DNA of 64,000 nucleotides from positions 2,728,001 to 2,792,000 of the forward strand of contig NZ_CP157456.1 of the NCBI RefSeq assembly GCF_041549525.1, given 5' to 3'. This document shows positions 1-7,400 of the stretch, piece by piece. The stretch comes from Paenarthrobacter aurescens (lineage in GTDB: Bacteria; Actinomycetota; Actinomycetes; Actinomycetales; Micrococcaceae). Within the stretch, counting starts at the first letter, position 1. Every line of letters begins with the position of its first letter. The notes beneath the pieces were generated by a model. That model was not told where the DNA came from and did not search any database. It saw only the letters and a list, made by a program, of their open reading frames with translations. The position numbers were made by a program, and so were the translations under genes.

Positions 1-1
1 G

Positions 2-1849
2 GAGGCAGAATCCATGGACATCATCAACACGAAAGCCGCCGCAACCATAAAGGTGAGCACGCCGGGCCGGGCCTTTCTTGCGAAAGCTTCCAGTAGCCCT
101 GAAGAGTTCCAAACAGCCTCCCTCTCGCCCCATGTCACCGTACCCGCCTCAGGGCTTGGGAGTTCCCCGCAGGCGGTGCAGTCAGCGTCGCAGGCTTTGC
201 AGCGTCGGCCCACAGTCAGCAGGAACGCGGAAAGTCAGGCAGGCTCCCTCCTGGACACTGGACCTGAATGCGTGGTTTCAACGGTCCGCAGTGCTTGGCA
301 TGCGCTTGGAAAAGCCCTGCCCAAACGTCCAATTGCCTTGCCCTTGCCAGCGTCGATTCCTTGGCGGGAACAGGTTTCCGAGCCGGACAACGCCCGCGCC
401 TCCAGGGAGGGCAGACGGGCTGTGGGACCCCTGGCTCTAGTGGACAGGCCTCATCGCCAGACGATGGAGCCGCTGCTGTGGTCCCCTTCCGAAGACGGCC
501 ATCTGGCAATGATCGGCGGCGAGTCCAGCGGCATGCGCGAGTGTTTCATGGCTACCTCGGCCATGCTTGCTACCCGTGAACCTCAGCCCCACCTCTATAT
601 CCTCGATGCCACGGGGACGTTTGGCCACCTCGGCGACGAAGTTCGGATCGGTGCTGTGGTAGGACTTCATCAACTGCAGTTGGCTGCACGGGTCTTGCAA
701 CGCCTCATCGGAGAAATGGAACACCGACGAACCCCTGGAGCACTTAAGACCGGGAATTCGCCCCTGGTGTTGATTGTGGCCGGGTGGTGTTCGTGGGCTG
801 CTGCCCTACGGACGGGGCCTTTTGCATACGCGGAAGGGATCCTGCAGGACATCGTGAGGGACGGCAGTTCCCTCGGTGTCACTGTCCTCATCTCAGGGGA
901 AAGGGAGCTCGTCAGCTCACGTTTCTTTGCCGGAATACAGAACCGCGCGTATTTCCCCTCAGGATCCAGTGAAGAGTCCAGATTCCACTGGCCACGAATC
1001 CCTGACGTGGATTCACTTCCCGGGCGGGCCGTCCTGATGGGGAAGTTCGCTCAGGACGACGGTACGGTGGCCCAGTTTCGCACTGCTCCAGTGAATGAGC
1101 GGTGGCCGTTCGATCACCTTGCCCCATCCGATCCGCCGTTCCGGGTAAGGCCACTCCCTGGCCTTCTTCTTGCCCATGATTTCCGGGCTCTGCTTCCACT
1201 GGCGGAAGTACTTGCAGAATCCTGCGCCGAAATCGATACCGGCTTGGCCGAGCCCCTAGCCGTTTGCGACCGGGTGGGGTCGCCAGTGTGGATTGGGGTC
1301 GGAGGGGATGAAGCCGTTCCGGTGTCCATGCCGTTGCGCAAAAACGGAGTCAGCACCATTCTTGGCGGTCCTCGTTCTGGAAAGAGCTCGGCGCTGGCAG
1401 CGCTACAGGCATTGAATCCATCGGTTCCCTGGGTGGTCCCACCGGATGCGTTGATGGCTGGCGACTTCTGGGTTTCAGTTGCACGCGAAGCAGCATCGGG
1501 CAGTCTTGAACCCAACAGCATCCTGCTCGTGGACGACGCCACTTCTTTGGATCCCCAAGGTCGCCAGGCCTTGGCCGACTTGGTGGGAAGGGTCCGCTGC
1601 ATCATTCTGGCGGCATCACCAAGTCCATCTCTTGCTCTCCATCTTCCCCTTGCAAAGGAAGCGCAGGCCTCCGGAACGGGCTTGGTGCTGGCACCCGGAA
1701 CGCCCCATGACGGTGACCTCCTCGGAGTGAGGCTTGAAGCCGTTCGGGCGGGGCTCCCGGGGCGTGGCTTTCTCATCAACGGATCGGAGGTCGTGCCATT
1801 TCACAGCGTATTCACACCAGATTTTTCCGCACACCCCAAAACCAGCTAA
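2..1849 (+). CDS. FtsK/SpoIIIE-type (EccC-like) ATPase, 3' part
   Basis: This is the C-terminal 615 residues of a larger protein, because the reading frame is open to the first base of the window and the first ATG (position 14) falls inside a conserved-looking segment (PGRAF ... EEFQTA) typical of the linker between FtsK/SpoIIIE domains. Two ATPase modules are visible. The first (around residues 150-340) has a degenerate P-loop, IGGESSGMRE, with no lysine. The second (around 430-600) has an intact Walker A, GGPRSGKSS, and a Walker B-like ILLVDDA. This arrangement of one active and one decayed domain is known in EccC/EssC-type motors and in actinobacterial FHA-FtsK proteins that move protein or DNA substrates across the membrane. 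No WXG100 gene lies in the visible sequence, so the substrate is unknown. The family assignment is fairly sure and the role is inferred. Confidence 0.75.
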   Translation, partial: EAESMDIINTKAAATIKVSTPGRAFLAKASSSPEEFQTASLSPHVTVPASGLGSSPQAVQSASQALQRRPTVSRNAESQAGSLLDTGPECVVSTVRSAWHALGKALPKRPIALPLPASIPWREQVSEPDNARASREGRRAVGPLALVDRPHRQTMEPLLWSPSEDGHLAMIGGESSGMRECFMATSAMLATREPQPHLYILDATGTFGHLGDEVRIGAVVGLHQLQLAARVLQRLIGEMEHRRTPGALKTGNSPLVLIVAGWCSWAAALRTGPFAYAEGILQDIVRDGSSLGVTVLISGERELVSSRFFAGIQNRAYFPSGSSEESRFHWPRIPDVDSLPGRAVLMGKFAQDDGTVAQFRTAPVNERWPFDHLAPSDPPFRVRPLPGLLLAHDFRALLPLAEVLAESCAEIDTGLAEPLAVCDRVGSPVWIGVGGDEAVPVSMPLRKNGVSTILGGPRSGKSSALAALQALNPSVPWVVPPDALMAGDFWVSVAREAASGSLEPNSILLVDDATSLDPQGRQALADLVGRVRCIILAASPSPSLALHLPLAKEAQASGTGLVLAPGTPHDGDLLGVRLEAVRAGLPGRGFLINGSEVVPFHSVFTPDFSAHPKTS

Positions 1850-1855
1850 CTAGCC

Positions 1856-1879
1856 GCTCCGGCTCCGGCTCCGGCTCCG
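1856..1879. repeat. GCTCCG hexamer, four tandem copies
   Basis: Four perfect copies of GCTCCG fill most of the 39-bp gap between the convergent FtsK-like gene and the small membrane protein gene. It is a simple-sequence tract that could vary in copy number. No coding frame uses it and no hairpin is evident. Confidence 0.8.
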
Positions 1880-1888
1880 GAACTACGT

Positions 1889-2389
1889 TTACAACGCTGC
1901 GGACGATCCCCCGGTATTGGAGGCATAGGCCACAACGTCCTTCTGAAAGAGGAAGACAATCGCAACCAACGCCGGAAGCAGCATGGCCAGTCCTTGCCAC
2001 ACCAGCCCGCCGGTCAAAGTGGGAAAGCCTATGGTGAGAACAAACAATTGGGCCACCAACGCTGCGGCACGCGTCCATCGGTAGCCGCGGAACAGGAAGT
2101 GCCCCACGGCGAATAACCAGATGGAGAACGCCAGCAGCAGACCCAGAGTGAAGATCGCTCCCCAAAAAGTCAGCACAGGTGCACCGCTAAGGAGTTCATA
2201 TGCGTACCAAGCGGCGGCACCGAGGAGAGCGAGGGCTTCGAGGAGGACAACCACGGAAATAATGACAATTCCCAGCGGCGGGCGGGCAGCGCCGGGATTG
2301 TTTGCAGCGAGGTTTCCAGTCGGCTCGGAATCATCGCTTCCATCCGGGCCGGGGACGGGCTGGGCTGGGTTTACGGGAGGTCTTGACAC
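1889..2389 (-). CDS. small four-TM membrane protein of unknown function
   Basis: A 166-residue protein starting at GTG. The first ~38 residues are hydrophilic, rich in Pro, Asp, Asn and Ala. Four hydrophobic segments follow, at about 40-62, 74-96, 105-122 and 127-148, with a short polar tail. This is the pattern of small actinobacterial integral membrane proteins with a disordered cytoplasmic N terminus. I recognise no catalytic motif and no named family. It is convergent with the FtsK-like gene and divergent from whiB1. No good ribosome-binding site precedes the GTG, so the start is uncertain. Confidence 0.65.
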   Translation of the reverse strand: MSRPPVNPAQPVPGPDGSDDSEPTGNLAANNPGAARPPLGIVIISVVVLLEALALLGAAAWYAYELLSGAPVLTFWGAIFTLGLLLAFSIWLFAVGHFLFRGYRWTRAAALVAQLFVLTIGFPTLTGGLVWQGLAMLLPALVAIVFLFQKDVVAYASNTGGSSAAL

Positions 2390-2508
2390 ACTGGCACACT
2401 ACCGGACATAGTCATCTAGCAGTGAGGGCACTGGCGGCTGATGTGATGCATCGCTCACGGATTCCGAGCATTTCGACCACTAACACCCCTTGTTTACAAG
2501 GCGTTAAC

Positions 2509-2622
2509 ATGAAACGCTTGACTCAGACGACCAAGGGGGCCCATGCGGGCCCCTTTCCTTTGGAGCCTCTCGTGAATGTTTTCACAAAAGGCCCTTCTAG
2601 TTCTCACGAATGGAGTGACTGA
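2509..2622 (+). CDS. possible 37-codon leader ORF upstream of whiB1
   Basis: An ATG at 2509 is preceded by an AAGGCG stretch and opens a 37-codon frame that ends at TGA 2620-2622, only five bases before the whiB1 ATG. The frame runs straight through the hairpin at 2533-2556. Position and structure suggest a translated leader that could couple ribosome movement to whiB1 expression, as upstream ORFs do for some other whiB genes. The coding potential is unproven: the peptide matches nothing I know, and it may be chance. Confidence 0.25.
   Translation: MKRLTQTTKGAHAGPFPLEPLVNVFTKGPSSSHEWSD
2533..2560 (+). promoter_or_regulatory. terminator-like hairpin in the whiB1 leader
   Basis: A 10-bp stem (left 2533-2542, right 2547-2556, loop ATGC, one G-U pair when transcribed) is followed by TTTCCTTT. 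It lies 70 bases upstream of the whiB1 start, and the flanking gene is on the other strand, so it is not needed to end an upstream transcript from that side. It could be an attenuator in the whiB1 mRNA leader, or the terminator of a short RNA starting further upstream. Confidence 0.5.
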
Positions 2623-2627
2623 TCAGC

Positions 2628-2876
2628 ATGGATTGGCGTAATCGCGCAGCCTGCCTCGACAAGGACCCGGAGCTCTTCTTCCCAGTAGGCAACACGGGAC
2701 CAGCACTTCTGCAAATCGAGGAAGCCAAAAGCGTCTGCCGCCGCTGCCCCGTCGTGGACACCTGCCTTCAGTGGGCCTTGGAGTCCGGACAGGACGCCGG
2801 CGTCTGGGGCGGAATGAGTGAAGACGAACGACGCGCTCTCAAGCGCCGCGCTGCACGCGCACGTCGCGCTTCCTGA
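2628..2876 (+). CDS. whiB1: WhiB-family iron-sulfur regulator, WhiB1 type
   Basis: An 82-residue Wbl protein. The four cluster-binding cysteines are C9, C37, C40 and C46 (C-x27-C-x2-C-x5-C), followed by the G(V/I)WGG turn at 58-62 and a basic C-terminal tail (RRALKRRAARARRAS) for DNA contact. Wbl proteins bind a [4Fe-4S] cluster, respond to nitric oxide or redox state, and pair with the housekeeping sigma factor. The short length and the neighbouring pdtaS gene, as in Mycobacterium (Rv3219/Rv3220c), point to WhiB1, the essential NO-sensing member. A GGAGTGA lies about 12 bases before the ATG, a rather long spacing. A strong terminator follows. The leader region carries a hairpin and a small ORF that may regulate it. 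Confidence 0.93.
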   Translation: MDWRNRAACLDKDPELFFPVGNTGPALLQIEEAKSVCRRCPVVDTCLQWALESGQDAGVWGGMSEDERRALKRRAARARRAS

Positions 2877-2887
2877 CCCAAGGATCG

Positions 2888-2922
2888 AAAAGGCCGCGGA
2901 CCATATGGTCCGCGGCCTTTTT
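2888..2922. terminator. bidirectional terminator between whiB1 and pdtaS
   Basis: A perfect palindrome of 17-bp arms centred on CATATG (AAAAGGCCGCGGACCAT and its complement) with an A-run on the left and a T-run on the right. It sits between two convergent genes and can end both transcripts. Confidence 0.9.
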
Positions 2923-2973
2923 CGTTGGCTTCTGCTCGCCGGAATCAGCAACCCTCCAAAAAAAGGGTGAGGG

Positions 2974-4443
2974 CTACGCTCTGGCGAGATTGAGGATAAT
3001 CTCGACGGCGGTTCCGCCTCCCTCGCGTGGCATCCACCGAATGGAACCTCCAAGCTCACTTGTCACCAGCGTACGAACAATCTGCAACCCCAGCCCCTCG
3101 GTGTACTGACCGTCCGGCAGGCCTACGCCATCGTCCGCTATGGTAACGGTCAGGAATTCGTCGTCGCCCTCGCCATCCGCCCTGTCGGCCAGCAACCACA
3201 CCGTTCCTGTGCGTCCCTCAAGTCCGTGCTCCACGGCATTGGTGACCAGTTCGTTGATGACCAGGGCCAACGGGGTGGCAAAATCGCTGGGCAACTCACC
3301 GAACATGCCTGCCCGCTCCGTTCGCACTTGCTGCGACGGAGAGGCGACTTCCGCGGACAGCCGGAACTGGCGTCCAATCAGTTCGTCGAAGTCCACGCTC
3401 TGCGTTAACCCTTGCGAGAGAGTTTCATGGACAAGAGCGATAGTTGCGACGCGTCGCATCGCTTGCTCCAGTCCCTGTTTGGCTTCGTCGCTTACCATTC
3501 GCCGCGATTGCATACGCAAGAGAGCCGCCACGGTCTGAAGGTTGTTTTTCACCCGATGGTGGATTTCCCGGATCGTGGCGTCCTTGGTAACCAGCTCCAT
3601 TTCCCTGCGGCGCAACTCGGAGACGTCGCGGCAAAGTACCAGGGCTCCAAAACGGTGCTGTTCATCGCGCAAAGGAATGGCACGAAGTGAAAGGCTGACG
3701 CCCCTGGACTCAATCTCACTTCGCCACGGCATGCGTCCGGTCACCACCAAGGGCAAGGTCTCATCCACCATCCGCCGGTCCTTGAGCAGGCCGGCCGTTA
3801 CCTCCGCAAGGGAACGGCCCTCAAGGGATTCCACTTCACCGAGTCGGCGGAAGGCGGAGACACCATTAGGGCTGGCGTACTGCACAATGCCGTCGGCGTC
3901 GAGTCTGATCAGCCCGTCGCCGACTCGCGGCGCGCCTCTACGGGAGCCTGTCGGTGAGGCAAAATCGGGCCAAAGGCCCAACGTTCCCATCCGCAGGAGG
4001 TCATAGGCGCATTGACGGTACGTCAATTCCAACCTCGACGGCATACGCGAACTGGACAAGTCCATATGAGAGGTCACAACCGCGAGTGTCCTGCCGTTGC
4101 GCACCATCGGCACAGCCTCCACCCTCAGTGCCATCTCGCTGCTCCAGCTCGTTTCACTGGAGCGCTCTATTGATCGGCTGTTCCAGGCCTTATCTACCAG
4201 CGGGCGCAGGTCCGAGCGAATGCCCTCGCCCACGAAGTCCGCGTGGAACACCGTATGGGATGTTGACGGACGAACGTGGGCGAGGGCAATGTAGCCGAAC
4301 TCCGGGTGCGGGAACCATAGAGCAAGGTCCGCGAATGCCAAGTCAGCCACCATTTGCCAGTCACCGACGAGGAGGTGCAGCCATTCGGCATCTCCAGGCC
4401 CGAAATCAGCGTGTTCCCTGATGGGGTCTGTAAAGATTGCCAC
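2974..4443 (-). CDS. pdtaS: sensor histidine kinase PdtaS
   Basis: A 489-residue soluble kinase with no transmembrane segment. The N-terminal ~150 residues match the GAF-like histidine-kinase N domain of this family, a PAS domain follows at about 170-285 (VGDGLIRLDADGIVQYASP ...), and then a HisKA_2 domain with the phosphoacceptor in REIHHRVKNNLQ near H295. A HATPase domain closes it, with the N box INELVTNAVEHG and the G box DDGVGLP. The PdtaS-PdtaR system acts on RNA through an ANTAR response regulator and has been linked to nutrient and metal/NO signals in mycobacteria. No pdtaR lies in this window. The GTG start has GGAGG four bases upstream. The gene is convergent with whiB1, the conserved actinobacterial arrangement. 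Confidence 0.92.
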   Translation of the reverse strand: MAIFTDPIREHADFGPGDAEWLHLLVGDWQMVADLAFADLALWFPHPEFGYIALAHVRPSTSHTVFHADFVGEGIRSDLRPLVDKAWNSRSIERSSETSWSSEMALRVEAVPMVRNGRTLAVVTSHMDLSSSRMPSRLELTYRQCAYDLLRMGTLGLWPDFASPTGSRRGAPRVGDGLIRLDADGIVQYASPNGVSAFRRLGEVESLEGRSLAEVTAGLLKDRRMVDETLPLVVTGRMPWRSEIESRGVSLSLRAIPLRDEQHRFGALVLCRDVSELRRREMELVTKDATIREIHHRVKNNLQTVAALLRMQSRRMVSDEAKQGLEQAMRRVATIALVHETLSQGLTQSVDFDELIGRQFRLSAEVASPSQQVRTERAGMFGELPSDFATPLALVINELVTNAVEHGLEGRTGTVWLLADRADGEGDDEFLTVTIADDGVGLPDGQYTEGLGLQIVRTLVTSELGGSIRWMPREGGGTAVEIILNLARA

Positions 4444-4474
4444 TGCACCTCCATTTGCAACGCCGGGACTGACC

Positions 4475-7400
4475 CTAGCGTCGAACGATTGACCTCAAGA
4501 GCCTTAATGCTACCGACAGGGAAGCCATGTCGTCGGCTTCAAGCGCGTTGACCTCGTCAAACATGGTCTTGGCGCGTCCCAGCTGTTCGGCATTTTGCCC
4601 TTCCCACGCCTTGAGGCGATCTTCTGCTACGGCGCCCGGCGCTGTCGACTCAAGTACCGACGTCGTCATATCCGCCACAGTGGAGTACAAGTCATCGCGG
4701 AGGGCTGCCCGGGCCAAAGCCTGCCAACGGTCGTCGCGGGGCAAGGAACTGATGCGTTCCAGGAGCGAATCCACATGGAAGCGATTGAACACGGTGTAAT
4801 AAACGTGCGCGACTTCTTCTACACCTTCATTTCCGGTCTGGGCAATCCGGGCGATGTCCAACAGCGCGTAGCTCTCGAACAACTCGGCCCACCTGGTTGC
4901 CAGTTGATCCGGCAGCTCCCAACCGCGGGCTTTCTCCAGCCAACCGGAGATGCGGACCTTATCCTCACCCCGGAGGTATTCCAGCAGCTTGGCCCGCAGA
5001 GGAGCGAGCATGGGCTTGAAGGAGGCCACGACGTCGGCAATAGGCTGTGACGCCATCCCCTGCCCCAGCACCCAACGCACTGCCCGGTCAAGCAAGCGCC
5101 GAATATCCAGATGGACTTCGCTCCAGTGCTCCGTGGGGAATGAGGCAGGAAGCGCATTGAGCTCAGCCACCATAGGATCGAGGTCGTAGATTTCACGCAG
5201 CGCAACAAATGCCTTGGCTACGGCTACCTCGTTGGCTGAGGTTTCTTCGATAGCCCGGAAGGCGAAGGTGATGCCGCCGAGGTTGATGATGTCGTTAGCT
5301 ACTACTGTGGCAATGATTTCGCGCCGCAGCGGGTGAGTATCCAATTCGGCATCGAACTTCTCCCGCAGCTGCTTCGGGAAATAGTCGCGGATGGTGTCAG
5401 CAAACCACGGATCATCCGCGAGATTGCTTTCGCGCAACGCCGAAGCGAGCTCGATCTTTGCGTAGGCGGCCAGGACTGCCAGCTCAGGCGAGGTCAGCCC
5501 CTGCCCCTGTTCAAGCCTGGCGCGGAGTGTCTCTGTGGTGGGAAGTGCTTCGAGATCGCGTTTGAGGTCCGCGGACTTCTCCAGCCAGTCCATGAGCCGC
5601 TCGTAGCTTGGGCTCCAGTCAGCCACCCTTGTGCGGTCGTTGAGAAGGAGGATGTTCTGATCAATGTTGTCCTGCAGGACAAGCCGTCCCACTTCATCGG
5701 TCATGTCCGCCAGGAAGCCGGCCCTTTCAGCAGAGTCAAGCTTGCCGGCCGCTACCATGCGGTCAACGAAGATCTTGATGTTGACCTCATGGTCGGAGCA
5801 GTCCACGCCCGCGGAGTTATCAATGGCGTCCGTGTTCAGGATGACACCTTGCAGGGCGGCTTCGATCCGGCCTCTTTGCGTCAGTCCCAGGTTACCGCCT
5901 TCACCCACAACCTTGACCCTCAGATCACGGCCGTCCACGCGAATGGCGTCGTTGGCCTTATCTCCCACGGCCGCATGGGTTTCGGTGCTGGCCTTGACGT
6001 AGGTGCCGATGCCACCGTTGTAGAGAAGGTCTGCCGGCGCCAACAAGATCGCACGAAGAAGTTCCGGCGGGCTGAGCTGGGTGGTCCCGTCAGGAAGTCC
6101 CAGCGCCTTGCGTACCTGCTCCGAAACCGGGATGGTCTTGGCCTGACGGGGGTAAACGCCGCCGCCTTCGCTGATGAGCGTCCGGTCATAGTCGTCCCAG
6201 GAGGACCGCGGCAGTTCAAAGAGCCTCTGCCGTTCCTCAAACGAAGTTGCAGCATCAGGTGTGGGATCCAGGAAAATATGGCGGTGATCGAACGCAGCCA
6301 ACAGCCGGATATGGCGGGAAAGCAGCATGCCGTTACCAAAGACGTCCCCGGACATGTCGCCAACGCCAACTACCGTGAACTCTTCAGTCTGGGTGTCCAG
6401 GTCAAGTTCGCTGAAGTGCCTCTTGACTGATTCCCATGCTCCGCGCGCAGTGATGCCCATGGCCTTGTGGTCGTAGCCCACCGAACCGCCCGAAGCAAAG
6501 GCGTCACCGAGCCAGAAGCCATATTCGGCAGCAAGCCCGTTGGCGGTGTCGGAGAAAGTAGCGGTGCCCTTGTCCGCTGCCACCACGAGGTATGAGTCGT
6601 CACCGTCGTGACGGACAACGTCCGACGGCGGCACAAGCGTTTCGCCGTCCGCTGAGGTTACGAGGTTGTCCGTGATGTCCAGCAGGCCCCGGATGAATGT
6701 CTTGTAGCTTTCGACTCCTTCAGCCATCCAGGCTGCCCTGTCCACGGCCGGGTTGGGAAGCTTCTTGGCAAAGAAACCTCCCTTGGCGCCGGTGGGGACA
6801 ATCACGGCGTTCTTGACGGTCTGCGCCTTTACAAGGCCGAGGATCTCGGTCCGGAAGTCCTCCCGGCGGTCGGACCAGCGCAGGCCGCCACGGGCTACCT
6901 TCCCGAAGCGAAGGTGCACACCTTCAACTCTGGGTGAGTAAACCCAGATTTCGTACATGGGGCGTGGGAAAGGAAGACCGTCAATGGACGTGGGGTCCAG
7001 TTTGAAGCTGAGGTATTCCTTGTTCTGGTAGTAATTCGTGCGGAGGGTCGACTCAATAAGGTTCACGAAGGTGCGCAGGACGCGATCAGCGTCCAACGTG
7101 GCCACCTGTTCAATCGACTCCGCGAGGGCAGCGCGCGCTGCAGCCTGACGCTCGGGCCGTTGCTCTTCGGCAACGTTGGGGTCAAATCGCGCGGAGAAGA
7201 GCTCGTTGAGCCCCCGCGCTACATCCGGGTTGGCCAGGAGAGTGTCTGCGATAAACCCGAACGAGTTGGTGTTGCCCATTTGCCGCATGTACTTGGCGTA
7301 GGCACGCAGTACCACCACTTGACGCCAATGAATGCCTTCGCGGAGCACCAGACGGTCAAAGTTGTCCGACTCGACCAATCCGGTGATGGCTGCGCCGAAG

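Noticed and set aside
2441..2456. GTGA-N8-TCAC upstream of whiB1 as a CRP-type operator
   Set aside because: The spacing is eight bases rather than the six expected for CRP, and the inner symmetry is mainly GATGCATC, so a CRP site is not supported.
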